DNA of 14,116 bases, from positions 1 to 14,116 of the forward strand of contig JBQTIB010000053.1 of the NCBI GenBank assembly GCA_052389435.1, given 5' to 3'. The stretch comes from JBQTKD01 sp052389435. Its GTDB lineage: Bacteria; Actinomycetota; Actinomycetes; Sporichthyales; Sporichthyaceae. The position numbers and the translations under genes are program-made. The notes under the pieces were generated by a model that worked only from the letters and a program-made list of their open reading frames with translations, searched no databases and had not been told where the DNA came from. Positions 1 through 6,465 of this stretch are shown in pieces. Each line of letters begins with the position of its first letter. Position 1 is the stretch's first letter.

Positions 1-2
1 TG

Positions 3-116
3 TTCTCCAAGATCCGCTACGACTTCGGCAACCGCTCCCGCAGCACCGCTGGCGCCCGCGTATGGGTGTGCTTGGGGACACCCTTGGGCGGACGCCACGT
101 GTGTAGAGGGGGACCC
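3..116 (+). CDS. Possible C-terminal tail of DnaJ (5'-truncated by window edge)
   Basis: Bases 3-62 read in frame 3 as FSKIRYDFGNRSRSTAGARV, with G or C in nearly every third position, as in the real genes of the window. The start resembles the short 'LF-x-K-[IVL]-[RK]-D-x-F' tail that closes many DnaJ chaperones, and dnaJ directly precedes rsmE in most actinobacteria. Both points are inference from a very short stretch. The frame meets no stop and runs on into rsmE. Frame 2 stops at 104-106 and frame 1 at 118-120, the latter overlapping the rsmE GTG. A lost or gained base between about 60 and 104, or a true continuous frame, would explain this. Another upstream gene is possible. Confidence 0.3.
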
Positions 117-851
117 GTGAGCCTGCCGCTGTTTCTCGTCGCGCCCGGCGAGCTGCCCACCGCCGGGCGGTTCGAGCTCGGCGGAGACGAGGGCCGGCAC
201 GCGGCGAAGGTGCGGCGGCTGCGCGTGGGCGAACGGCTCGAACTCGCCGACGGCGCCGGGACGCTCGCCGAGTGCGTCGTGACCGAGGTCGGCACGGGGC
301 TGGTGGTCGACGTCCGCGCCGTGCGCACGGTGGCGCGGCCGGACCCGCGGCTGACGGTGGTTCAGGCGCTGCCCAAGGGGGAGCGCGGCGAACTCGCCGT
401 CGAACTGACGACCGAACTCGGCGTCGACGCCATCGTGCCCTGGGCCGCCGAGAGGTGTGTCGCGAAGTGGGAGGGCGCGAAGGCGGCCCGGAACGCCGAG
501 CGCTGGGCCGCCCACGCCCGCGAGGCCGCCAAACAGGCACGCCGGGCGTGGGTCCCCGTCGTGGAGCCCCTCGCGGACTGGAAGGGCGTGTGGGCCCGCA
601 TCGCGCAGGCCGCGCGCGCGATCGTGCTGCACGAGGACGCCACCGCGCCGCTGAGCGAGGTCCACCTGCCCGCGGGCGGGGAGATTCTGCTGATCGTCGG
701 GCCCGAGGGCGGCGTTTCCGAAGCGGAGCTGGCCCGGTTCGCCGACGCCGGAGCGCAGACGTGCCGCCTCGGTCCGGAGGTGCTGCGCACCTCGACCGCG
801 GGCGCGGCGGCGGTCGCCGTGCTGTCCGCGCGGCTCGGCCGCTGGAGCTGA
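117..851 (+). CDS. rsmE: 16S rRNA (uracil(1498)-N(3))-methyltransferase RsmE
   Basis: The 244-residue protein matches RsmE, a SPOUT-class enzyme that uses S-adenosylmethionine to methylate N3 of U1498 in 16S rRNA near the decoding site. The N-terminal PUA-like part contains a GRHAAKVRRLRVGE segment. The C-terminal knot carries both hallmark loops: IVGPEGG at residues 193-199 and LGPEVLRTSTA at about 218-228, the family's LG-x-x-[IV]LR-x-[ES]TA motif. Length is normal. I chose GTG at 117 because the family begins with a strand like LPLFLV right after the start and GAGGGGGA precedes it, although spacing is short. An in-frame GTG at 66 would add 17 residues that look non-coding. The gene converges on the Gmad2 gene, with a 38-bp gap and no clear terminator. 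Confidence 0.93.
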   Translation: MSLPLFLVAPGELPTAGRFELGGDEGRHAAKVRRLRVGERLELADGAGTLAECVVTEVGTGLVVDVRAVRTVARPDPRLTVVQALPKGERGELAVELTTELGVDAIVPWAAERCVAKWEGAKAARNAERWAAHAREAAKQARRAWVPVVEPLADWKGVWARIAQAARAIVLHEDATAPLSEVHLPAGGEILLIVGPEGGVSEAELARFADAGAQTCRLGPEVLRTSTAGAAAVAVLSARLGRWS

Positions 852-889
852 CGTCGCGTGAACGGATCCAGCGCAGAACTGACCCGGCG

Positions 890-1687
890 TCACTCGCCTC
901 TGACGTAGGCCTCTTCGACGGTGATCCAGATGGTGTCCATCGTCATCCGCGAACCGTCCATCGCGGACTCGTAGTACGCCTCGATGCGGTAGTCGCCCGG
1001 CAGCAGCGTGAACTGCGTCGTCCAGGTCCCCAGACCCGGGGCGCCCTCGGAGGCCATCACGTTCGCGGTCTGGAGCACGGCGCCGTTCTGCATGACGTCG
1101 ATGCTCAACGCGGCCTCGAAGACTCGCGCCGTGCCGGCTACCGTGATCGACGGCCCGCGCAGAGGGCAGCCGCTGCCCGGGGAGGTGATCGCGATGTAGT
1201 TGCCGCCGTCGTCGGTGGGCACCGTCGTGTTCGGCACGCACTCGACCTGCGCCTCGGGAGTGGCGAGGCCGGTGGCCGGGGCCAGCTTGGCGCTCAGCTC
1301 CGAACCCGAGGTCGGGACCGCCGTCGGCTTCCTGGTGTTCAGCGGCGGGAGCAGCACGGGCGGGTTGGCCGGCTGCTTCACCGGAGGCTGCTCGGCGACC
1401 GGCTCGTCCACGACCGCCGGCGCCCCGGAGGCGGCCGGCTGCGCGATGTCGGTGCGGGTGTCGTCCTGCTTGGCGTTGATGCCGATCAGCGTTCCCGCGA
1501 CGAGTGTGAACGTCAGCGCGGCCCCGGCCACCGCGGGCCGAAAGAGGCCCGCGAAACCGGTGCGGCTGGAGGTGCGGGCACGGATGCGGGCCAGGCCGTC
1601 GCCCGCCGGAGTGGTCTTGGCGGCCTCGGACGCCAGCGCTTCGCGCAGGATCCGCTCGAGCTGCGGATCGCGATCGGCGCTGTTCAC
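890..1687 (-). CDS. Single-pass membrane protein with C-terminal Gmad2 immunoglobulin-like domain; putative anti-sigma partner
   Basis: The 265-residue protein has three parts. Residues 1-45 are charged and probably cytoplasmic, with an LERILREALASEA helix and a DGLARIRAR motif, a pattern often seen in actinobacterial proteins encoded beside sigma factors. Residues 51-70 form one hydrophobic segment. A Pro/Ala-rich linker leads to residues 162-262, a Gmad2-like beta domain recognised by ITSPGSGCPLRG, VAGTARVFEAAL and a closing TIWITVEE strand. Gmad2 domains occur in exported bacterial proteins. GTG at 1687 (minus strand) overlaps the sigma-factor stop as GTGA, so the two are translationally coupled. 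From position, topology and coupling I infer that it senses an envelope signal and controls the sigma factor. No classical zinc-type anti-sigma motif (HxxxCxxC) is present, so that role is unproven. Confidence 0.82.
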   Translation of the reverse strand: MNSADRDPQLERILREALASEAAKTTPAGDGLARIRARTSSRTGFAGLFRPAVAGAALTFTLVAGTLIGINAKQDDTRTDIAQPAASGAPAVVDEPVAEQPPVKQPANPPVLLPPLNTRKPTAVPTSGSELSAKLAPATGLATPEAQVECVPNTTVPTDDGGNYIAITSPGSGCPLRGPSITVAGTARVFEAALSIDVMQNGAVLQTANVMASEGAPGLGTWTTQFTLLPGDYRIEAYYESAMDGSRMTMDTIWITVEEAYVRGE

Positions 1688-2235
1688 CGTGCCTCCAGAA
1701 TCGTGCGCAGTGCGGCCATCCCGCGGAAGGTGTGGGTCTTCACCGAGCCCGCGCTGACCTTCATCGCCTCGGCCACCTGCGCCTCGGACAGGTCGCCGTA
1801 GTAGCGCAGCACCAGCGCCTCGCGCTGACGAGGCGGCAGCTGACGCAGCGCGTCCATGACCCGGCGGCTTTCGAAGCGGCGCATGACGTTGTCTTCGGCG
1901 CTCGCGACGTCCGGGTCGGGCTCGGGCTTGTACCTGTCCGCCACGACACGGCGGCGCAGCACCGAACGGGACCGGTTCACGACCGTCCGGCGCAGGTAGG
2001 CGAGCGCCTTCTCCTCGTCGCGAATGCGCCGCCAGGCCCCGTGCATGGCCACGAACGCGTCCTGCACGACCTCCTCGGCCGCGCCGGCGTCGCGCAGCAG
2101 CAGGGCGGAGAGCCGCACGAGTTCGCGGTAGTGGGCGGCGTAGAGCGCGGTCACCGCGTCGTCCGCGTCCCAGCGCACGGCGGGGTCCGCGAGTTCCGCG
2201 GACTGCGAGCGCCACTCGGCCACCAATGTCGTCAC
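1684..2235 (-). CDS. SigE-family ECF RNA polymerase sigma factor
   Basis: This is a 183-residue sigma-70 family protein with only regions 2 and 4. Region 2 covers about residues 26-95, with ALYAAHYRELVRLSALLL and the EEVVQDAFVAMHGAWRRI core-binding/-10 segment. Region 4 covers about 120-177 with LPPRQREALVLRYYGDLS and the helix-turn-helix VAEAMKVSAGSVKTHTFRG. Architecture and sequence fit the actinobacterial SigE-family ECF group; the target promoters are unknown. The start is uncertain. GTG at 2235 gives the longest form, but AGAAGG sits almost on top of it; TTG at 2226 or GTG at 2223 would be better spaced. It is divergent from the HIT gene and coupled by a GTGA overlap to the downstream Gmad2 membrane protein. 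Confidence 0.9.
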   Translation of the reverse strand: MTTLVAEWRSQSAELADPAVRWDADDAVTALYAAHYRELVRLSALLLRDAGAAEEVVQDAFVAMHGAWRRIRDEEKALAYLRRTVVNRSRSVLRRRVVADRYKPEPDPDVASAEDNVMRRFESRRVMDALRQLPPRQREALVLRYYGDLSEAQVAEAMKVSAGSVKTHTFRGMAALRTILEAR

Positions 2236-2318
2236 CTTCTATCGACGCTCGACCCCGCGGATCGGTTGACAAGGGCGACGATAGATCCGGTGAGGGGTGC
2301 TCTCCCGGCATTCGGGCA

Positions 2319-2350
2319 GGATCGAGTAGCCCCAGACCCGGGATCGAGTA
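2319..2350. repeat. Pair of GGATCGAGTA direct repeats, 22-bp period
   Basis: GGATCGAGTA occurs at 2319-2328 and again at 2341-2350, just upstream of the HIT gene, in the 131-bp divergent region shared with the sigma-factor gene. Both copies continue as [G/A]CC. A 22-bp period places them on the same face of the helix, which suits a tandem protein-binding site. A TTGACA hexamer lies at 2266-2271, but I see no good -10 at the right distance. Function is inferred only. Confidence 0.35.
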
Positions 2351-2366
2351 ACCAGCGGAGTGCTTC

Positions 2367-2711
2367 GTGGCTGACCAGTGCCTGTTCTGTCGGATCGTCG
2401 CCGAGGAGATCCCCGCCGACATCGTCGCTCGGACCCCGGACACGGTCGCCTTCCGCGACATCAACCCACAGGCGCCCGTGCACGTCCTGGTCATCCCGCG
2501 CCAGCACCACACCGACATCGCGGCCCTGGCCGCCGCCGATCCGGGCCTCGCGGGGCGGCTTGCCGCCGACGCGGCCGCGGTCGCCGAGGCCGAGGGGGTC
2601 GGCGAGGCCTTCCGGTTGACCTTCAACACCGGCGCCGGTGCAGGTCAGAGCGTTTTTCACGTTCACGGCCACGTGTTGGGGGGACGCCCGTTCGGGTGGC
2701 CGCCGGGGTAG
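2367..2711 (+). CDS. HIT (histidine triad) family nucleotide hydrolase/transferase
   Basis: This 114-residue protein is a compact HINT-type HIT protein. The family hydrolyses purine nucleotide phosphoramidates and similar aminoacyl-adenylate compounds. C5 and C8 in CLFC form the N-terminal zinc-type pair. A DINPQAPVHVLVIPRQHH segment follows. The C-terminal triad is H98-V-H100-G-H102, then VLGGRPFGWPPG, the usual ending in actinobacteria. Length is normal and all triad histidines are present. GTG at 2367 has GGAG 6-7 nt upstream. In this genome block HIT normally stands directly between rsmE and phoH; here the sigma/Gmad2 cassette intervenes. The final 51 bases before its stop are duplicated downstream. 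The exact substrate cannot be told from sequence. Confidence 0.9.
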   Translation: MADQCLFCRIVAEEIPADIVARTPDTVAFRDINPQAPVHVLVIPRQHHTDIAALAAADPGLAGRLAADAAAVAEAEGVGEAFRLTFNTGAGAGQSVFHVHGHVLGGRPFGWPPG

Positions 2712-2809
2712 GCGGCGAGCGTAGCGAGCGTTCGCGCGCGGAGCGCGCCATGACTGAGTCACGTTCACGGCCACGTGTTGGGGGGACGCCCGTTCGGGTG
2801 GCCGCCGGG
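2657..2809. repeat. 51-bp exact direct repeat duplicating the 3' end of the HIT gene, with a 51-bp spacer
   Basis: Bases 2657-2707 encode the end of the HIT protein through WPPG. They recur without change at 2759-2809, exactly 102 bp later. The spacer 2708-2758 is also 51 bp and is rich in short repeats: GCGAGCG-TA-GCGAGCG, then a GCGCGC-GGA-GCGCGC hairpin at 2734-2748. The second copy lies in the same frame as the first but is separated from it by the HIT stop and a TGA at 2751-2753, so it is not translated as a HIT extension. It now forms the region just upstream of phoH. Perfect identity suggests a recent event or active gene conversion. Confidence 0.9.
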
Positions 2810-2843
2810 CCGATTGGGCGCGATCCGCGTCGGGTGGCAGCGA

Positions 2844-2849
2844 TAGAGT
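2844..2849 (+). promoter_or_regulatory. -10 hexamer TAGAGT of a probable leaderless phoH promoter
   Basis: TAGAGT matches the actinobacterial TANNNT -10 consensus. It ends 7 nt before the phoH ATG at 2857, so a transcript starting at the usual distance would begin at or next to the start codon. GGGAG lies only 2 nt from the ATG, too close for a normal Shine-Dalgarno. No convincing -35 is visible. Confidence 0.5.
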
Positions 2850-2856
2850 GGGAGCA

Positions 2857-3867
2857 ATGGGCCATACGGAGACCTCGCACCGGATTGTGGTGCCCCCCGC
2901 CGTACCGATGGTCGGCCTGCTGGGGACCGGCGACGAGTACCTGCGCACCGTGGAACGAGCGTTCCCCGAAGTCGACGTGCTCGCGCGCGGCAACGAACTG
3001 ACGCTGACCGGTCCGCCGGCGGACATCGCGCTGCTCGAGCGGCTCTTCGACGAACTCGTCGTCGTGCTCCGCACCGGCGCTCCGCTGTCCGTGGACTCCG
3101 TCGAGCGTTCGATCCAGATGCTGCGGATGGACACCGAACTGCGCCCGGCCGACGTCCTGGCCACCGACATCGTGTCCAATCGCGGCCGTGCGGTACGCCC
3201 GAAGACGCTCAATCAGAAGCGGTACGTCGACGCGATCGACAAGTACACGATCACCTTCGGCATCGGCCCCGCCGGCACCGGCAAGACCTACCTCGCCGTC
3301 GCGAAGGCCGTGCAGGCACTCCAGGCCAAGCAGATCGATCGCATCATCCTGACTCGGCCGGCGGTCGAGGCCGGCGAACGGCTCGGCTTCCTGCCCGGCA
3401 CGCTCTACGAGAAGATCGACCCGTACCTGCGCCCGCTCTACGACGCGCTGCGCGACATGCTCGACCCCGAGGTCGTTCCGCGCCTGATCACCGACGGCGT
3501 CATCGAGGTCGCGCCCCTGGCCTTCATGAGGGGTCGGTCGCTGAACAGTTCGTTCATCATCCTCGACGAGGCCCAGAACACCTCGCCGGAGCAGATGAAG
3601 ATGTTCCTGACCCGTCTCGGCTTCGGCTCCAAGATCGTGGTCACCGGCGACGTCACCCAGGTCGACCTGCCCTCGGGCCAGTCCAGTGGCCTGCGCGCGG
3701 TGCAGTCGATCCTCGAGGGCGTCCGGGACATCCACTTCTCGTGGCTGAACAGCACCGACGTCGTGCGCCATCGCCTCGTGACGGACATCGTCGACGCCTA
3801 CGGGCGTTGGGACGCCTCGCACACCGCGGACCCGGCGGGTCCGGCCAAGGCCAGAGGCCGACGGTGA
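2857..3867 (+). CDS. phoH: PhoH-family P-loop ATPase
   Basis: The 336-residue protein is a standard chromosomal PhoH-like ATPase. An N-terminal region of about 100 residues precedes the ATPase core. Walker A is GPAGTGKT at 137-144 and Walker B is FIILDEAQN from residue 233. ILTRPAVEAGERLGFLPG and VVTGDVTQVDLP are further family motifs. The family resembles the N-terminal part of superfamily 1 helicases and is linked to RNA metabolism, but its exact activity is not settled. The stop TGA overlaps the ybeY GTG (GTGA), so the two are coupled; phoH-ybeY pairing is very widely conserved. I chose ATG at 2857 over an in-frame GTG at 2848, because the latter lies inside the -10 hexamer. Confidence 0.94.
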   Translation: MGHTETSHRIVVPPAVPMVGLLGTGDEYLRTVERAFPEVDVLARGNELTLTGPPADIALLERLFDELVVVLRTGAPLSVDSVERSIQMLRMDTELRPADVLATDIVSNRGRAVRPKTLNQKRYVDAIDKYTITFGIGPAGTGKTYLAVAKAVQALQAKQIDRIILTRPAVEAGERLGFLPGTLYEKIDPYLRPLYDALRDMLDPEVVPRLITDGVIEVAPLAFMRGRSLNSSFIILDEAQNTSPEQMKMFLTRLGFGSKIVVTGDVTQVDLPSGQSSGLRAVQSILEGVRDIHFSWLNSTDVVRHRLVTDIVDAYGRWDASHTADPAGPAKARGRR

Positions 3868-4328
3868 ACGTCGACATCTGCAACGAATCCGGCGTCGAGG
3901 TCGACACGGAGGCGTTGCTCGACCTGGTCCGGCACGTCCTGGACGAGATGGGGATCCACCCGCTCGCGGAGCTGTCGCTGCTGCTCGTCGACGCGGTAGC
4001 GATGGAACAGCTGCACGTGCAGTGGATGGACGAGCCCGGCCCGACGGACGTGCTCGCCTTCCCGATGGACGAACTGCGCCCGGGGCGCCGCGACGACCCG
4101 GAGGCCGACCCGGGCCTGCTCGGGGACGTCGTGCTGTGCCCGGAGGTCGCCGCTCGGCAGGCCGCCGCGGCGGGCCACAGCACCGCCGAGGAGCTGTACC
4201 TGTTGGCCACGCACGGGATGCTGCACCTGCTCGGCTACGACCACGCCGACGCCGAGACGGAACGGGAGATGTTCGCCGAGCAGCGGCGCCTCCTCGCAGC
4301 CTGGCACTCCCGTCGCGTCGCAGGTTAG
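3864..4328 (+). CDS. ybeY: Endoribonuclease YbeY, rRNA maturation factor
   Basis: The 154-residue protein is YbeY, a zinc-dependent single-strand endoribonuclease involved in 16S rRNA 3'-end maturation and ribosome quality control. The metal-binding signature HX3HX4DH is intact as HGMLHLLGYDH at residues 117-127. Upstream are the family's TDVLAFPMDE and GDVVLCPEVA motifs. Length is normal for the family. The GTG start at 3864 overlaps the phoH stop, so it is probably translated by coupled re-initiation. Its stop is 7 bp before the next ATG. The neighbours phoH and era fit its role in RNA processing and 30S assembly. Confidence 0.95.
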   Translation: MNVDICNESGVEVDTEALLDLVRHVLDEMGIHPLAELSLLLVDAVAMEQLHVQWMDEPGPTDVLAFPMDELRPGRRDDPEADPGLLGDVVLCPEVAARQAAAAGHSTAEELYLLATHGMLHLLGYDHADAETEREMFAEQRRLLAAWHSRRVAG

Positions 4329-4335
4329 GGAAGGC

Positions 4336-5643
4336 ATGGGTTCCGACATCTGGTTGATCCTGCTGGCCGCGGGATTCATCGCGGTCGGCGGCGTGTTCGC
4401 GGCCATCGAGGCGGCCGTCTCCCGGCTGCCGCGCTCGCTGGTGGAGGACTGGGTCAAGGAGGGCCGCCGCGCGGCCACCGGCATGCAGGCGATCCTCGAG
4501 GACACCCCTCGGTACCTGAACCTCGCGCTGCTGCTGCGCGTGTTCTGCGAAATGGCCGCCGCGTCGCTGGTGGCGGCGGTGATGCTGCGTCAGCTCAACG
4601 AGCGGTGGAGCGCGATCGGCCTGACCGCGCTGGTGATGGTCGTCGTGTCCTACGTGCTCGTCGGCGTCGGGCCGCGGACCATCGGAAGACAGCACTCCGC
4701 CAACGTCGGGCAGGTGGCCGCCGTGGTCCTGCCGCCGCTCGCGACGTTCCTCGGTCCCATCGTGAAACTGCTGATCCTGCTGGGCAACGCCGTGACGCCC
4801 GGCAAGGGATTTCGCGAGGGTCCGTTCGCCTCCGAAGCGGAACTGCGCGACCTCGTCGACCGCGCCGAGGAGTCGCAGGTCATCGAAGAGGACGAGCGGC
4901 GGATGCTGCACTCGGTCTTCGAACTCGCCGACACCATCGTGCGCGAGGTGATGGTCCCGCGCACCGACATGGTCTACGTCGAGCGCGAGAAGACGCTGCG
5001 TCAGGGCATGTCCCTGTGCCTGCGCAGCGGGTTCTCGCGCATTCCCGTCGTCGGGGAGGACAAGGACGACGTCGTCGGCGTCGTCTACCTCAAGGACGTC
5101 GTGCGCCGGGTCTACGACCACAAGAACGCCGAGAACTCCGAGTTCGTCGACTCCCTGATGCGCCCGGCGGTGTTCGTGCCGGACTCCAAACCGGTCGACG
5201 ACCTGCTGCGCGAGATGCAGTTGACGCAGTCGCACATCGCCATCGTCGTCGACGAGTACGGCGGCACCGCAGGCCTGGTGACCATCGAAGACCTCGTCGA
5301 GGAGATCGTCGGCGAGATCGCCGACGAGCACGACCGAGAGCGTCCCCAGGTCGAATGGCTGGACTCGGCCAAGGCCCGCGTCAGTGCCCGTCTCGGTGTG
5401 GAGGAACTCGGCGAACTGTTCAACCGGCAGATGGAAGACGACGACGTCGACACCGTCGGCGGGCTGCTCGCCAAGCACCTCGGGCGGGTGCCGATTCCCG
5501 GCTCGGAATGCGTGGTCGAGGGCCTGCGCCTCAAGGCCGAGAGCACCGGCGGGCGGCGCAACCGGATCAGCACGGTGCTCGTGGAGCCCGAGCCGGAACC
5601 GATCGAGGAGACCGCGACGGACTCCGAGCACGAACACGCCTAG
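4336..5643 (+). CDS. DUF21/CNNM transmembrane protein with CBS pair and CorC/HlyC domain
   Basis: This 435-residue membrane protein belongs to the 'hemolysin family'/CorC-like group, which is associated with divalent-cation (Mg2+/Co2+) transport. Four hydrophobic segments at about residues 5-27, 61-84, 92-115 and 127-153 form the DUF21 (CNNM) domain. Two CBS modules follow: one starts around MVPRTDMVYVE (~205), the second around LMRPAVFVPDSKPVDDLL (~274) and ends with DEYGGTAGLVTIEDLVEEIVG. The C-terminal CorC/HlyC domain spans about 345-425, with DDVDTVGGLLAKHLGRVP. The tail is acidic. ATG at 4336 is preceded by AGGGAAGG. The older name 'hemolysin' does not imply a toxin. It sits in the phoH-ybeY-era block, as in many actinobacteria. 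Confidence 0.93.
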   Translation: MGSDIWLILLAAGFIAVGGVFAAIEAAVSRLPRSLVEDWVKEGRRAATGMQAILEDTPRYLNLALLLRVFCEMAAASLVAAVMLRQLNERWSAIGLTALVMVVVSYVLVGVGPRTIGRQHSANVGQVAAVVLPPLATFLGPIVKLLILLGNAVTPGKGFREGPFASEAELRDLVDRAEESQVIEEDERRMLHSVFELADTIVREVMVPRTDMVYVEREKTLRQGMSLCLRSGFSRIPVVGEDKDDVVGVVYLKDVVRRVYDHKNAENSEFVDSLMRPAVFVPDSKPVDDLLREMQLTQSHIAIVVDEYGGTAGLVTIEDLVEEIVGEIADEHDRERPQVEWLDSAKARVSARLGVEELGELFNRQMEDDDVDTVGGLLAKHLGRVPIPGSECVVEGLRLKAESTGGRRNRISTVLVEPEPEPIEETATDSEHEHA

Positions 5644-5646
5644 GCT
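5641..5646 (+). promoter_or_regulatory. -10 hexamer TAGGCT of a probable leaderless promoter, overlapping the previous stop codon
   Basis: TAGGCT fits the TANNNT -10 consensus. Its first three bases are the stop codon of the DUF21/CBS gene. It ends 7 nt before the ATG at 5654, and no Shine-Dalgarno lies between. The distance predicts a transcript starting at the ATG. No clear -35 is visible. Confidence 0.5.
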
Positions 5647-5653
5647 GCTGGCC

Positions 5654-5995
5654 ATGTCCCAGACCCTGAGCGACGAGGACGCCAAGCTCGTCACGCTGGC
5701 CCGCGCGGTGCGCGCGCGCAACGGATCGAGCGAAGGGGCGGCGGTGCGCGACGACACCGGACGCACCTACGCCGCGACCCCGGTCACCCTGCCCTCGCTG
5801 GAGGTCTCGGCGGTTCAGGCGGCGGTCGTCATGGCCATCGCCTCGGGCGCTCGCGGGCTCGAGGCGGCGGTGGCCGTCTCGGATCGCACGCTCGGCGAGG
5901 AGGACCGCGCGGTCGTCCGCGAGTTCGGCGGACCGGCCGCTCCGCTGCACGTCGTCGATTCCGACGGGTCGCTGCGCGTGACCGTCACGGGCTGA
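5654..5995 (+). CDS. Cytidine-deaminase-like protein lacking the zinc site
   Basis: The 113-residue protein corresponds to the short protein commonly found between the CBS membrane protein and era in actinobacteria, often labelled 'cytidine deaminase'. The label rests on fold-level resemblance. A true cytidine deaminase needs a [HC]-A-E motif and PC-x-x-C to bind catalytic zinc. Here the aligned helix reads SLEVSAVQAAVVMAIASGA, with no HAE, and the protein contains no cysteine at all. I therefore infer it is not a deaminase; it may be a structural or nucleotide-binding paralogue. ATG at 5654 is supported by the -10-like hexamer 7 nt upstream. Its conserved position suggests a function tied to Era or the ribosome block. 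Confidence 0.85.
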   Translation: MSQTLSDEDAKLVTLARAVRARNGSSEGAAVRDDTGRTYAATPVTLPSLEVSAVQAAVVMAIASGARGLEAAVAVSDRTLGEEDRAVVREFGGPAAPLHVVDSDGSLRVTVTG

Positions 5996-6002
5996 GCCCG
6001 CC

Positions 6003-6452
6003 GTGGGCGATCGGGACCGCGACGAGACCGGGCGTGCCCGCAGCGCGCGCCCCCGCGACGCCACCGGCCGCCCGCTCGAACCGGGCGAGGCCGGCGTTCC
6101 GCGCGCCCCCGAGGGCGTGCCGCGCACCCGCGCCGAGGCATTGGCGCAGGCCGAGCACTACCTCCTGGCGCAACTGCCGTTCCAGGCCCACGAGGTCTTC
6201 GAGGACCAGTGGAAGCAGTGCCGCGACGCCGGCGCGCCCGACGCCGGGCGCTGGCAGGGCCTCGCGCAGGTCTGCGTCGGCCTCACCCACCTGCAGCGCG
6301 GGAACTTCATCGGCGCGATGGCCCTGCTGCGGCGCGGGGCGGAGAACCTGGAGGCCTTCGACGAGGTGTGGTCGGCCTGGGCCTACGACGCCGCCCTGCA
6401 CGTCGAGTCCGGGGTCGAGGTGCCCGCGCGCCCGGCACTGCCGATTCGCTGA
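6003..6452 (+). CDS. DUF309 domain-containing protein
   Basis: The 149-residue protein carries a DUF309 domain from about residue 45 to 130. The clearest motifs are PFQAHEVFEDQWKQC, with the family's HE-x-[WLF]-E core, and WQGLAQVCVGLTHLQRGN. The domain is a helical bundle of unknown biochemical function. The first ~40 residues are Arg/Pro/Glu-rich and probably disordered. The start is uncertain: GTG at 6003 gives this form, 7 bp after the deaminase-like gene, without a good Shine-Dalgarno. It ends 13 bp before era and is probably co-transcribed with the gene upstream. Confidence 0.85.
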   Translation: MGDRDRDETGRARSARPRDATGRPLEPGEAGVPRAPEGVPRTRAEALAQAEHYLLAQLPFQAHEVFEDQWKQCRDAGAPDAGRWQGLAQVCVGLTHLQRGNFIGAMALLRRGAENLEAFDEVWSAWAYDAALHVESGVEVPARPALPIR

Positions 6453-6458
6453 GACAAT
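6453..6458 (+). promoter_or_regulatory. -10-like hexamer GACAAT of a possible leaderless era promoter
   Basis: GACAAT overlaps the end of the DUF309 stop region and ends 7 nt before the era GTG at 6466. Nothing resembling a Shine-Dalgarno lies in the 13-bp gap. The first base departs from TANNNT, so this is weaker than the phoH and 5641 sites, but the spacing is the same. Confidence 0.38.
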
Positions 6459-6465
6459 CGCCTAC

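Noticed and set aside
890..2629. 579-codon minus-strand frame joining upstream sequence to the Gmad2 protein
   Set aside because: Only the part from 1687 downwards has domain and membrane signals. The rest overlaps the sigma factor in the wrong frame.
2759..2809. Second HIT gene fragment as a coding feature
   Set aside because: It has the HIT frame but is preceded by an in-frame TGA at 2751 and has no start, so it is only a duplicated sequence.
2623..5766. 1047-codon open frame on the minus strand
   Set aside because: It lies opposite phoH, ybeY and the DUF21/CBS gene, all with strong family motifs. Long antisense frames are expected in high-GC coding DNA, and its product is low-complexity.
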